A DNA stretch of 24,222 nt from JBEKHI01 sp050012355 (GCA_050012355.1 JBEKHI010000078.1:1-24222), one strand, 5' to 3'; counted from the stretch's first letter, positions 13,525 through 22,532 are shown. Numbers and translations: made by a program. Notes: generated by a model from the letters alone, not told the origin.

Positions 13525-14540
13525 TAAGCGCTGCTCCCCCCGCTGTGCTGGCCCGCGCCAGCAGGCCCCCCGAATATTGATCGATACGCCTCTGCCAGAC
13601 GTACCGGGTCATGCTTAGTGCCGTCGCCCGCGGCCACGTCGGCGAGCGCCAGCCTGGCGCCCAGCAAGCCAGCCGCCTTCTCGAGCTCGGACTCCGAGCC
13701 CGCCGCCGTGGCGTGGTCCGCGAGCACCACGTCGACGGCGAGGCCAGGTGCGTGGTCGGCCAGCACCTCCAGGTGCCGGTGCGGGGAAAACCCTTCGGTC
13801 TCCCCCGGCTGCGGCACCAGGTTCAGCGCCACCATCCGGGACGCCTTGGCCTCCTGCAGCGCCACCGCCAGCTCGGGAACGAGCAGGTGCGGCAGCACGC
13901 TGGTAAACCAGGAGCCCGGACCGAAGACGACCCAGTCGGCGGCATGCACCGCGGCGATCGCCTCTGGCACCGCCGGCGGATCAGACGGCAGCAAGCTGAT
14001 GGACCGTACTCGCCCCGGCGTCGTCGCGCACTCCGCCTGGCCGCGGACCCGGGTGACCTGGTGTGGCCGGGCGGGATCCGCGCCCTCGACCTCGGCAACG
14101 ATATCAAGCGGAACGGCTGCCATGGGCAGTACGCGGCCCTGCGTCCGCAGCAGCCTGCCCACCCAGTCCAGGCCTGCCACGGTATCGCCGAGCAAGTCCC
14201 ATAGGGCCGTGATCAGCAGGTTTCCTACCGCATGTCCGGCGAGGTCCCCGTCGCCGCCGAACCGGTGCTGCACTACTCGCGACCAGGTGGTGCCCCAGTC
14301 GTCGTCGCCGCACAGCGCCGCCAGCGCCATCCGCAGGTCGCCGGGTGGCAGCACGCCGAAGTCCTGGCGCAGCCGGCCGCTGGATCCGCCGTCGTCCGCG
14401 ACGGTGACGATCGCCGTGACGTCTGAGCTGACCCTGCGCAGCGCGGCCAGCGAGGCCGCGAGCCCGTGTCCGCCGCCCAGCGCTACAACCCGAGGGGCGA
14501 CGACTCGTGACTCCGCAGGAACATCCGTCACAGACGTCAC
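13524..14540 (-). CDS. yvcK: YvcK/CofD-like gluconeogenesis factor
   Basis: YvcK proteins have the CofD fold, bind UDP-sugars and affect cell-wall precursor supply and growth on gluconeogenic carbon. The 338-residue protein has the glycine-rich nucleotide loop L-G-G-G-H-G-L near residue 21, followed by D-D-G-G-S-S-G-R-L-R near residue 50, and the later G-P-G-S-W-F-T-S signature near residue 208; all are typical. The start is GTG, overlapping the rapZ stop codon as GTGA, and the end overlaps whiA by one base. This gene is usually annotated in actinobacteria as uridine diphosphate-N-acetylglucosamine-binding protein YvcK. Confidence 0.96.
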   Translation of the reverse strand: MTSVTDVPAESRVVAPRVVALGGGHGLAASLAALRRVSSDVTAIVTVADDGGSSGRLRQDFGVLPPGDLRMALAALCGDDDWGTTWSRVVQHRFGGDGDLAGHAVGNLLITALWDLLGDTVAGLDWVGRLLRTQGRVLPMAAVPLDIVAEVEGADPARPHQVTRVRGQAECATTPGRVRSISLLPSDPPAVPEAIAAVHAADWVVFGPGSWFTSVLPHLLVPELAVALQEAKASRMVALNLVPQPGETEGFSPHRHLEVLADHAPGLAVDVVLADHATAAGSESELEKAAGLLGARLALADVAAGDGTKHDPVRLAEAYRSIFGGPAGAGQHSGGSSA

Positions 14541-15397
14541 TCCCGCCCCAGGTCCCGATGTACTACCTGCACGTCCGTTCCCTTATCAGCCAGCCGCCTG
14601 CCGAGCTCCTCGGCGATCGCGACGCTGCGGTGCTTGCCGCCGGTGCAGCCGATGGCGAGCGTCACGAACCGCTTCCCCTCCCGGACGAAGCCCGTGAGCG
14701 ACACGTTAAGTACCTCAACGTACGCCCTCAGGAACTCCTCGGCAGCCGGTTGCGTGAGAACATAGTCACGCACCGGAGTGTCCTGGCCGGTGAGCGGGCG
14801 AAGTTCGGGAATCCAGTGCGGGTTCGGCAGGAACCGGCAGTCGGCCACCAGGTCGGCGTCCACCGGCAGGCCGTACTTGTAGCCGAAGGACATCACGGAC
14901 AACCGCAGCCCGGTCTCGGAGTTGCCGCCGAAGTAACGGTGCATCCTCGCGACCAGCTCGTGGACGTTGTACGTGGAGGTGTCGAGCACGATATCGGCGT
15001 CGCCGCGCACGTCGCGCAGCAGCTCGCGCTCGGCCGCGATGCCGTCCACTATCCGCCCGGAGCCTTGCAGCGGATGCGGCCGCCGCACGCTGTCAAAACG
15101 CCGGACCAGCGTGTCGTCGGATGCCTCGAGGAACACCACCTGCGGCGCGACGCCACGGACACCGAGCTCGGTGATCGCGGACTTCAGGTCGGTGCTGAAC
15201 GCGCGGCTCCGCACGTCCACGACCGCCGCCACACCCGTCAGGTTGGCTCGGGCCGCCAGGTCCACCATGGTTGGCAGCAGCGCGGGCGGCAGGTTGTCGA
15301 CCACGAACCAGCCCAGGTCCTCCAGCGACTTGGCCGCCGTGGAGCGGCCCGCGCCGGACATCCCGGTGATAATGACGATGCCCGGGTTCTCATCCAT
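14537..15397 (-). CDS. rapZ: RNase adapter / nucleotide-binding protein RapZ
   Basis: RapZ is a P-loop protein. In E. coli it controls glucosamine-6-phosphate synthase through small RNAs; in Gram-positive bacteria it is conserved beside yvcK and whiA with a less certain role. The 286-residue protein has a Walker A loop G12-M-S-G-A-G-R-S-T20 in the actinobacterial form, D-V-R-S-R near residue 61, and the C-terminal domain with S-F-G-Y-K-Y-G and C-T-G-G-K-H-R-S-V, the conserved signatures. The ATG at 15397 is preceded by AGGGGG and overlaps the uvrC 3' end by 8 bases, so translation is coupled. Confidence 0.96.
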   Translation of the reverse strand: MDENPGIVIITGMSGAGRSTAAKSLEDLGWFVVDNLPPALLPTMVDLAARANLTGVAAVVDVRSRAFSTDLKSAITELGVRGVAPQVVFLEASDDTLVRRFDSVRRPHPLQGSGRIVDGIAAERELLRDVRGDADIVLDTSTYNVHELVARMHRYFGGNSETGLRLSVMSFGYKYGLPVDADLVADCRFLPNPHWIPELRPLTGQDTPVRDYVLTQPAAEEFLRAYVEVLNVSLTGFVREGKRFVTLAIGCTGGKHRSVAIAEELGRRLADKGTDVQVVHRDLGRE

Positions 15398-17354
15398 CTG
15401 ATTGCCCCCTGTGCTGCTGAGATGCGTGCAGTGACGCGGATATCGTCTCCGCCAGCCGCGGTCCGATCCCCTTGACCGCGGCTATCTCTTCTACGCTAGC
15501 GTCGGTTATCTTGCGCACCGAACCGAACTGCTTCAGCAGCGCCTTGCGCCGGGCCGGGCCGAGCCCGGGAATGTCGTCAAGTTCGCTGGTCGTGGCCGCC
15601 TTGCCCCGCTTGGCCCGGTGGTAGGTGATGGCGAACCGGTGGGCCTCGTCACGGACCCGCTGCAGCAGGTAGAGCCCTTCGCTGGTGCGCGACATGATCA
15701 CCGGGAACTCGTTCTCCGGCAGCCAGACCTCTTCCAGCCGCTTGGCCAGGCCGCAGACGAACACGTCGTCGATGCCGAGCTCGGCCAGCGCCGACGCGGC
15801 CGCCTCCGCCTGGGCCCGGGCGCCGTCGATGACGCACAGGTTCGGCGGGTAGGCGAACTTTTTCTTCTCCGCTGACACTTCCCCTGGCGCTTCCCCGTCC
15901 AGCGGGTCGCCCAGAGTGTCCAGTTCCCCGGTCGCCTCGCGCTCCTCCAGGTACCGGCGGAAACGGCGGGTGATCACCTCGCGGATCGATGAGATGTCGT
16001 CGGTGCCGTCATAACCTTTGATAGCAAAACGCCGGTACTCACTCTTGCGCGGCAGCCCGTCCTCGAAGACGACCATGGAGGCGACGACGTTGGTGCCCTG
16101 GATATGCGAGACGTCGTAGCACTCGATGCGCAGCGGCGCGTCGTCCATGCCGAGTGCCTCGGCGATCTCGTTCAGCGCCTTGCTGCGGGTGGTCAGGTCG
16201 CTGGCCCGGCGCAGCTTGTGCAGGGCGAGGGTCTCGCCCGCGTTGCGCGCGACGGTTTCCATCAACGACTTCTTGTCGCCGCGCTGCGGGACGCGCAGCC
16301 GGACCGGACCGCCACGCCGGACGCCGAGCCACTCGGTGAGGGTTTCCGGATCCGGCGGCAGTTCGGGCACCAGCACCTCACGCGGGATGCCTGAGTTCAC
16401 CATCTCCGCTTCGGTCGTCCCCTCGCCGTAGAACTGGCCGAGGAAGTGCTCGACCATGTCGCTGGTCGAAATGTCCTCGACCCGTTCCAGCACCCAGCCC
16501 CGCTGGCCGCGGATCCGGCCGTCGCGCACGTAGAAAACCTGGACCGCCGCCTCGAGGGGGTCCTCGGCGAGCGCGATCACGTCGCAGTCGGTCCCGTCCC
16601 CGAGCACCACCGCCTGCTTCTCGAGCGCCCGCTCGAGCGCGCGGATGTCGTCCCGCACCCGGGCGGCCCGCTCGTACTCCTCGGCGTCCGACGCCTCCTT
16701 CATCTGCGCGGTCAGCCGGCGGATGAACCGCGCGGTCTGGCCGGACATGAAGTCGCAGAAGTCCTCGGCGAGCTCGCGGTGCTCGGCCTCCGATACCCGG
16801 CCGACGCACGGCGCGGCGCACTTGCCGATGTAGCCGAGCAGGCACGGCCGCCCGATCTGCCCGGCGCGCTTGAACACCCCGGCCGAGCAGGTGCGCACCG
16901 GGAAGACCCGCAGCAGCGTGTCGACGGTGTCCCGGATCGCCCAGGCGTGGCTGTACGGCCCGAAGTACCTGGTCCCCTTGCGCTTGGCCCCGCGCATCAC
17001 CTGGACCCGCGGGTACTCCTCCCCCATGGTGACCGCGAGGTAGGGGTAGGTCTTGTCATCCCGGTACTTGACGTTGAACCGCGGGTCGTACTCCTTGATC
17101 CAGGAGTACTCGAGCTGGAGCGCCTCCACCTCGGTGGAGACCACCGTCCACTCCACGCCGGCCGCCGTGGTGAGCATTACCTGGGTACGCGGGTGCAGTG
17201 CCGCGAAGTCGGCGAAGTACTGGTTCAGCCGCTGGCGTAGCGACTTCGCCTTGCCGACGTAGATCACTCGGCCATGCGCGTCCCGGAACCGGTACACCCC
17301 CGGTGATTCGGGGATCTGTCCCGGCTTTGGCCGGTAGCTTTGCGGGTCTGCCAC
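15390..17354 (-). CDS. uvrC: Excinuclease ABC subunit C
   Basis: UvrC makes the two incisions around DNA damage recognised by UvrA and UvrB. The 654-residue protein shows all parts in order: the GIY-YIG nuclease (about residues 17-95; P-G-V-Y-R-F and V-I-Y-V-G-K-A-K), a cysteine-bearing region (C-L-L-G-Y-I-G-K-C-A-A-P-C), the UVR domain that binds UvrB (about 210-245), the RNase H-like 5' nuclease (E-C-Y-D-V-S-H near 420), and C-terminal tandem helix-hairpin-helix motifs (about 600-645). The GTG start has no ribosome site, but a -10-like TAGAGT ends six bases before it, so the message may be leaderless. It heads the uvrC-rapZ-yvcK-whiA unit. Confidence 0.98.
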   Translation of the reverse strand: MADPQSYRPKPGQIPESPGVYRFRDAHGRVIYVGKAKSLRQRLNQYFADFAALHPRTQVMLTTAAGVEWTVVSTEVEALQLEYSWIKEYDPRFNVKYRDDKTYPYLAVTMGEEYPRVQVMRGAKRKGTRYFGPYSHAWAIRDTVDTLLRVFPVRTCSAGVFKRAGQIGRPCLLGYIGKCAAPCVGRVSEAEHRELAEDFCDFMSGQTARFIRRLTAQMKEASDAEEYERAARVRDDIRALERALEKQAVVLGDGTDCDVIALAEDPLEAAVQVFYVRDGRIRGQRGWVLERVEDISTSDMVEHFLGQFYGEGTTEAEMVNSGIPREVLVPELPPDPETLTEWLGVRRGGPVRLRVPQRGDKKSLMETVARNAGETLALHKLRRASDLTTRSKALNEIAEALGMDDAPLRIECYDVSHIQGTNVVASMVVFEDGLPRKSEYRRFAIKGYDGTDDISSIREVITRRFRRYLEEREATGELDTLGDPLDGEAPGEVSAEKKKFAYPPNLCVIDGARAQAEAAASALAELGIDDVFVCGLAKRLEEVWLPENEFPVIMSRTSEGLYLLQRVRDEAHRFAITYHRAKRGKAATTSELDDIPGLGPARRKALLKQFGSVRKITDASVEEIAAVKGIGPRLAETISASLHASQQHRGQSDG

Positions 17355-17360
17355 GTAGCA

Positions 17361-17366
17361 ACTCTA
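17361..17366 (-). promoter_or_regulatory. Possible -10 element of a leaderless uvrC promoter
   Basis: On the minus strand TAGAGT ends six bases before the uvrC GTG, which would place the transcript start at the start codon. No good -35 hexamer is seen at 16-19 bases. The whole gap to the divergent mannosidase gene is only 61 bases, so both promoters must lie in it or inside the genes. Confidence 0.3.
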
Positions 17367-17415
17367 TGCCCCGGGGCTGGCCAGGAAGGCGTATGCCGCA
17401 TGCGACCATGGAAGC

Positions 17416-20400
17416 ATGCGGATCAGCGCTACTCACTCCACCGACCTGTTCACCGGTACGGCGTCCCGTCCCCTGCAGATCGTCCGGGTCACGCTCGATC
17501 GCGACGACGGCGACCCGGCCAGCGTCTCGCTAAGGATCGCGGGCAGCGGGGGGAATAGCCCAGCGCCGTTTTGGATAGCTGAATTTTCTGGTGGTGACTA
17601 CGAGGTGCCGGTCGAGGTCGCCGGCCACGTACGGCCGGGGACGGACATCCCGGTCACGGTGATCGCCGAGTCCAGTGAAGCGGGAAGGGGCGGTGGGCGG
17701 GGGGTCACGGCCGACGCGATGGTCACCGTCGCCGAGCCCGGCTGGACGATGTGGATGGTCAGCCATTTCCACTACGACCCGGTGTGGTGGTCCACGCAGG
17801 GGCAGTTCACCGAGGCACGGCTGGTGCTGCCCGATGAGGACGGCAAGCTGCCCGACGTGCGGACCGCGTTCGAGCTGGTCCAGGTCCATCTGGAGAAGGC
17901 GCGCCGGGATCCGGACTACAAGTTCGTGCTCGCCGAGATCGACTATCTCAAGCCGTATTTCGACGTCTATCCGGGCGACCGCGCGCAGCTGCGCCGGCTG
18001 CTCGCCGACGGGCGGCTGGAGATCGTCGGCGGCAACTACAACGAGCCCAACACCAACCTGACCGACGCCGAGTCCACCATCAGGAACGCGGTCTACGGGA
18101 TCGGCTACCAGCGCGACATCCTCGGCGGCGAGCCGCGCTCCGCGTGGATGCTCGACGTGTTCGGGCACGATCCCGGTTACCCGGGGCTGATGGCGGCGGC
18201 CGGGCTCACCTCGTCCTCGTGGGCGCGCGGGCCATTCCACCAGTGGGGGCCAGCCGAGAACACGAGCATGCAGTTCCCGGCCGAGTTCGAGTGGATCTCA
18301 CCCGACGGGACCGGGCTGCTCACGGCGTACATGGCCAACCACTACGGCGCCGGGTGGGTCATCAACGGCCCGGCGACGCTGGCCGAGGCGGAGGCCGCGG
18401 CCTACCAGCAGTTCCGCGAGCTGGCCCCGGTCGCGGCGACGCGCAACGTGCTGCTGCCGGTCGGGTCTGACCACGCGATCCCCGCGCGGTGGGTCACCGA
18501 TGTGCACCGGTCGTGGAACTCCAAGTATGTCTGGCCGCGTTTCGTCACCGCGGTGCCGCGCGATTTCTTCGACGCGGTGCGCGCGGAGGGCTCCTCGGGT
18601 TTCAGTCCGCAGACCCGCGACATGAACCCGCTGTACACCGGCAAGGATGTCTCTTACATCGACACCAAGCAGGCGAATCGCGCCGCCGAGGTCGCCATCG
18701 GCGAGGCCGAGCGGCTCGCCACGCTGGCCGCGCTGCGCGGCGCGCCGTTCCCCGCGGACGCGCTGGACCGGGCGTGGCGGCTGCTCGCCTACGGCGCGCA
18801 CCACGACGCGGTCACCGGTACCGAGTCCGATCAGGTCTACCTTGATCTGCTGGCCGGGTGGCGGGAAGCGCTGGAGCTCGGTTCGCGGGCGCGGCGTTCG
18901 GCGGCGTCGTTCCTGGTGGGTCCGGGCGACGGGGTCGCGGCGGTCAACGGGCTGGCGCGGGAACGCTCCGGGGTGGTGACCGTGCCGGTGCCGCCGGATA
19001 TGACGGTGGCGGACGTTCCGGTGGTCACGTCGGCGCCCGGCACCGTGACGTTCCGCGCGGACGCCGTCCCTGGGCTCGGTCACCGCGGCTTCCGGCTGGT
19101 GCCGGGAACGGCGGACGGCTGGACGGACATCGCGGGCGTGTCCATCTCGAACGCCGCGTTTACCGTCACGGCGGACCCGTCCCGCGGCGGCGTCGTGACG
19201 GTGACGTCGGGCGGTGTTTCCTTGCTGAGTTCGCCCGGCAACGAGCTGACCTTGCAGGATGAATACGACAAGCATCCGCAGTGGGGTGAGGGCCCGTGGC
19301 ATCTGTCGCCCCGCGGGCCGGGTTCCGGTTCGTCGTCGGTCCCCGCGCTGGTCCGCGCGCAGCGGTGCGCGCTCGGGTCGCGGCTGCTGGCCACGTTCCG
19401 GTTCGCCGACCTGGACGTGACTCAGGAGACGGTGCTGTGGGACGGGGCTTCGCGGGTGGAGTTCCGCACCCATGTGGACGGGTCGATCGGCAAGGACCGG
19501 CTGCTGCGGGTCAAGTTTCCCGCCGACGTGCCGGGCGGGTTGCCGGTGTACCAGACGGCGACCGCGGTGATCGGTCGCTCGTTCGGCGCGCCGGAGGCTG
19601 ACACGGCCGAGCGCTGGTTCACCATGGATAACCCGGCCTGGCAGTGGTTCGGTCTTGGCGCGGTCGCGACGGTTTCGCACGACGATGTGCCGTCCGCGAT
19701 CGGGGTTGCTGAGGTGGTCGCGCCTTCGTCCCTGGCGGTTCGTGACCTGGTGACGGCGCTGGTGCGGTCCGGGGTGACCTCGACTTCTTCGGTCGACGAC
19801 GGGCCGCGCTGCGGCGACGCGTCCGTCGACTCGAACCTGCCCGACGTGCGGATCTCGCTCGGCGGCCCGGATGTGAACACGTTCACCGCCGAGGTGCTGG
19901 CGTCGTCTCCGTCGCACGCCAAACGGCTGTCCGCCCTGGTCGCCGAGCACGGCGCCGCCCGGTTGTGGGTGCCGTCTTCTTGGTCTCGTTCTGAGGCTTA
20001 CGACTCGCGCGGCTCGGACGCCGGACCTGACCTGCGCGGCGCGCGGGACCTGCCGGTGCTGATCGTCGCCGGCCAGGACCTGGTCGCGGAGGCTTCGGCG
20101 CTGGCCTCCGATCTCGCGGACGGGCAGGTCTCGGCGTCCGGGCTGGCCGAGGACACGGAGTGGACGTTGCCGCTGGCCCCCCGCGCGGTCGCGCTGCTGA
20201 ACCGGGGAACTCCCGGCGGTGTGGTGTCGCCGGACGGGACGTTGTGGCTGTCGCTGATGCGGGCGTGCAGCTCGTGGCCGTGCGGGGTGTGGATCGACGG
20301 CGACCGCCGAACCGCACCGGACGGTTCGTCGTTCGCGTGGCAGCACTGGTCGCACACGTTCGAGTACGCGCTGGCGTCGGGTAGCGGGCTGGCACGCTCG

Positions 20401-21573
20401 TGCGGGTTCGACGAACTGGCCGAGGACTACAACCACCCACTGGTCGCGGTGCCCGGCTCGGGGACCTCGACCGGGGTATCCGTGTCGCCCCCTGAGGTGG
20501 CGCTGACGGCGCTGAAGCCGTTCGGGAACCCGGCCGCCTCGGGGCGGGAGTTCTCGTTCGACGGGGACGTCACGGTGCGGCTGAGGGAGACGTCGGGTCA
20601 CCCGGTGACCGCGACCGTCACGCTGCCCAGCCCGGTGTCCGGCGCGTGGCTCACCGATCTGCTGGAATCCGGTCTCGGCGCCGGACTTCCGGTCAGTGAC
20701 GGTTCGGTGCTGGTGGAAGTGCCCGCGTTCGGGACGGTCACGCTGGTCGTGCGGCCAGCCGCTGGGGTTTCCGGGGCGGCCGCCGATGCTGGCGGGTCGC
20801 TGGCGTACGCGCGGTACTGGCTGCACGGGACGGGACCGGCGCCGGCCGGGAACCTCCCGGTGGCCGTGCACGTTACCCCAGCACGCGTCGCGCTGCCCTC
20901 CACGGACGATTCGGCTGTTGTCCAGCTGACCGTGGCCTGTGGCCCCGCGGCCGCGTCGGGCTCGGTGGACCTGGTCGTGCCGGACGGACTGTCGGTGACA
21001 CCGGCCGGGCCGCTGCCCTACGCGCTCGACGGCGGCGAGTTCGCCAGCTGGGACCTGACCGTGCGCGCTGCGTCTGGGACCCGCGGTGGCCGGTACTTCA
21101 TCGGGGCGCGGCTTGGTGACGTTGTGCTCGGTGGCTCGGTGGAGGACGTGGTGCTGGTCGCTGTCGGCGAGGGGCAGCCGCCGTCTCGGGATATGGATCC
21201 GGAGGAACTGTTCTTCCGGCTCCAGGCTGACCACGTCGCGCAGACCGACGAGGTCGCGGTGGAAGTTGTCACGCGTTCGGTGGCGGTGGCGCCCGGCGGG
21301 TCCGGTTCGTTCCGCGTGCGGGTGACCAGTCAGCTCGCGTCCTCGCTGCGGGGCCAGGTGCAGTTGCTCTCGCCGTTTGGGTCGTGGGGGCCTGACGATG
21401 TGTGGGAGCAGCCGGTTACGGTGCCGGCGGGCGGCACGGCGGAGCTGGTGTTCCCGGTGTCTGTCCCACCGGACGCCCGCCCTGGCCAGCGCTGGTGGCT
21501 GCTGGCCAAGGTCATGTACTTCGGCCGGGTTCGCTACACCGAGTCCGTCCCGCTCACCGTCGTGCCCGGGTAG
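17416..21573 (+). CDS. GH38-type alpha-mannosidase with C-terminal NEW3-like domains
   Basis: The 1385-residue glycoside hydrolase resembles retaining, zinc-dependent alpha-mannosidases. After an N-terminal beta-rich part (about 1-108) comes the catalytic barrel: zinc ligands in S-H-F-H119-Y-D121-P-V-W-W, the nucleophile D247 in W-M-L-D-V-F-G-H-D, and A-H-H463-D-A-V-T-G-T for the last zinc site. Large beta-sandwich domains follow (about 500-1100). The last 250 residues look like two NEW3-type immunoglobulin-like domains (about 1140-1260 and 1275-1385). No signal peptide or anchor is visible, so it is probably cytoplasmic, acting on imported oligosaccharides. The motif H-F-H-Y-D departs from the usual H-S-H-N-D. 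The start is supported by GGAAG close to the ATG. It is divergent from uvrC. Confidence 0.9.
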   Translation: MRISATHSTDLFTGTASRPLQIVRVTLDRDDGDPASVSLRIAGSGGNSPAPFWIAEFSGGDYEVPVEVAGHVRPGTDIPVTVIAESSEAGRGGGRGVTADAMVTVAEPGWTMWMVSHFHYDPVWWSTQGQFTEARLVLPDEDGKLPDVRTAFELVQVHLEKARRDPDYKFVLAEIDYLKPYFDVYPGDRAQLRRLLADGRLEIVGGNYNEPNTNLTDAESTIRNAVYGIGYQRDILGGEPRSAWMLDVFGHDPGYPGLMAAAGLTSSSWARGPFHQWGPAENTSMQFPAEFEWISPDGTGLLTAYMANHYGAGWVINGPATLAEAEAAAYQQFRELAPVAATRNVLLPVGSDHAIPARWVTDVHRSWNSKYVWPRFVTAVPRDFFDAVRAEGSSGFSPQTRDMNPLYTGKDVSYIDTKQANRAAEVAIGEAERLATLAALRGAPFPADALDRAWRLLAYGAHHDAVTGTESDQVYLDLLAGWREALELGSRARRSAASFLVGPGDGVAAVNGLARERSGVVTVPVPPDMTVADVPVVTSAPGTVTFRADAVPGLGHRGFRLVPGTADGWTDIAGVSISNAAFTVTADPSRGGVVTVTSGGVSLLSSPGNELTLQDEYDKHPQWGEGPWHLSPRGPGSGSSSVPALVRAQRCALGSRLLATFRFADLDVTQETVLWDGASRVEFRTHVDGSIGKDRLLRVKFPADVPGGLPVYQTATAVIGRSFGAPEADTAERWFTMDNPAWQWFGLGAVATVSHDDVPSAIGVAEVVAPSSLAVRDLVTALVRSGVTSTSSVDDGPRCGDASVDSNLPDVRISLGGPDVNTFTAEVLASSPSHAKRLSALVAEHGAARLWVPSSWSRSEAYDSRGSDAGPDLRGARDLPVLIVAGQDLVAEASALASDLADGQVSASGLAEDTEWTLPLAPRAVALLNRGTPGGVVSPDGTLWLSLMRACSSWPCGVWIDGDRRTAPDGSSFAWQHWSHTFEYALASGSGLARSCGFDELAEDYNHPLVAVPGSGTSTGVSVSPPEVALTALKPFGNPAASGREFSFDGDVTVRLRETSGHPVTATVTLPSPVSGAWLTDLLESGLGAGLPVSDGSVLVEVPAFGTVTLVVRPAAGVSGAAADAGGSLAYARYWLHGTGPAPAGNLPVAVHVTPARVALPSTDDSAVVQLTVACGPAAASGSVDLVVPDGLSVTPAGPLPYALDGGEFASWDLTVRAASGTRGGRYFIGARLGDVVLGGSVEDVVLVAVGEGQPPSRDMDPEELFFRLQADHVAQTDEVAVEVVTRSVAVAPGGSGSFRVRVTSQLASSLRGQVQLLSPFGSWGPDDVWEQPVTVPAGGTAELVFPVSVPPDARPGQRWWLLAKVMYFGRVRYTESVPLTVVPG

Positions 21574-21609
21574 CAGGCAGGCTAGGGCTGCCGGGGCTGC
21601 CGGGCCGCG

Positions 21610-21661
21610 CCATGGATGGGCCACCGCTGGGGTTATCGCGCTAGCGATGGGCCATCCATGG
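21610..21661. repeat. Palindrome downstream of the mannosidase gene
   Basis: Two 19-base arms (21610-21628 and 21643-21661) are inverted copies with two mismatches around 14 bases. The sequence just inside the left arm, T-G-G-G-C-C-A-C-C-G-C-T-G-G-G-G, matches the hairpin core at 1685-1711 at 15 of 16 positions. The centre contains a smaller nested dyad (ATCGC/GCGAT). Placed 36 bases after the mannosidase stop codon, it may end that transcript, but no T-run follows. Confidence 0.6.
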
Positions 21662-21735
21662 GGTCGCGGGAGGCGTGACTCGCCGGGGTGGCGGGCATGA
21701 ATGACCGCGTTGAGCGGCATGCCCGGGGGGAAAAC

Positions 21736-22476
21736 ATGCGGATCGAAATAACACAAGACGGACCTTATCGAGTCACCGGCGACGTTCCGCTGGCCGATCA
21801 GGTCATCGCGACCGACGCCCAAGGCCAGTCGGTTCGCTGGCGGCAGGGTCAGGAGTACGAGGCCTCCGGCCTGTATGAGCTGTGCCGGTGCGGACAGTCG
21901 GGGAACAAGCCGTTCTGCGACGGCACCCATGAGCGGGCCGGGTTCGACGGCACCGAGGTGGCGACGCGGGCACCGTATCTCGCGATGGCGGACGAACAGG
22001 ACGGCCCCGAGCTAACGCTCACCGACGCGCCTGGCTTGTGCGCGTACGCCCGGTTCTGTGACGCCGACGGTCAGGTGTGGAACCTGGTCGAAACCGAGGG
22101 ACACACCGAGGACGTCCGGCGGGAGGCGGGAAACTGCCCGTCCGGCCGCCTAGTCGCCTGGGACCAGGCCAGCCGCGCACCGCTTGAGCCCGACCTTCCG
22201 CCGTCGATCGGCGTGGTCCAGGATCCCTCGCAAGGGACCAGCGGACCGCTCTGGGTGCGCGGCGGGATCAGCGTCCACTCCGCGGACGGAACCGAGTACG
22301 AGACGCGCAACCGGGTGACGCTGTGCCGCTGCGGCGCGTCGCGCAACAAGCCGTTCTGCGACGGGACGCATGCCGCGATCGGTTTTTCCGACTCCAGCGA
22401 GAGTGGCGCCGCCGAGCCGGTACCGCAGCCACGCGAATCCTTCGACGTACCGTCGGCTGCCGACTGGGACGCCTAA
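21736..22476 (+). CDS. CDGSH-type iron-sulfur protein with two clusters
   Basis: The 246-residue protein carries two CDGSH 2Fe-2S motifs: C50-R-C52 with C61-D-G-T-H65, and C197-R-C199 with C208-D-G-T-H212. Between them is a Cys-containing middle domain (C102, C108 and C134 in L-C-A-Y-A-R-F-C and N-C-P-S-G) like the divergent single-cluster ferredoxin domain found in such fusions. Both CDGSH motifs read CDGTH, a common bacterial form. The ATG at 21736 is chosen because GGGGGGAAAA lies directly before it; an in-frame ATG at 21688 would add 16 residues unlike the family start. The role is unknown; redox or iron-sulfur handling is plausible. It may be co-transcribed with the mannosidase, 162 bases upstream, although a palindrome separates them. 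Confidence 0.92.
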   Translation: MRIEITQDGPYRVTGDVPLADQVIATDAQGQSVRWRQGQEYEASGLYELCRCGQSGNKPFCDGTHERAGFDGTEVATRAPYLAMADEQDGPELTLTDAPGLCAYARFCDADGQVWNLVETEGHTEDVRREAGNCPSGRLVAWDQASRAPLEPDLPPSIGVVQDPSQGTSGPLWVRGGISVHSADGTEYETRNRVTLCRCGASRNKPFCDGTHAAIGFSDSSESGAAEPVPQPRESFDVPSAADWDA

Positions 22477-22488
22477 GCCGACGCGCTA

Positions 22489-22515
22489 GCCGTGGCCGCC
22501 TCCGCGGGCCACGGC
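22489..22515. terminator. Bidirectional terminator hairpin between convergent genes
   Basis: A perfect 9-base stem, GCCGTGGCC and GGCCACGGC, with a 9-base loop lies in the 56-base gap between the CDGSH gene (+) and the MFS exporter gene (-). The position suits termination from both sides. No T-run is present. Confidence 0.6.
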
Positions 22516-22532
22516 CAGCGCCTCGTGCAGGA

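Noticed and set aside
21688..21735. Upstream ATG start for the CDGSH gene
   Set aside because: The 16 extra residues are unlike the family N terminus, and the ATG at 21736 has a strong GGGGGG-type ribosome site.
18298..21930. Very long (1210-codon) open frame on the minus strand opposite the mannosidase gene
   Set aside because: The translation is rich in Arg, His, Pro and Gly with no domain, and its length is explained by the strong third-position G/C bias of the plus-strand gene. The plus-strand frame has clear GH38 catalytic motifs.
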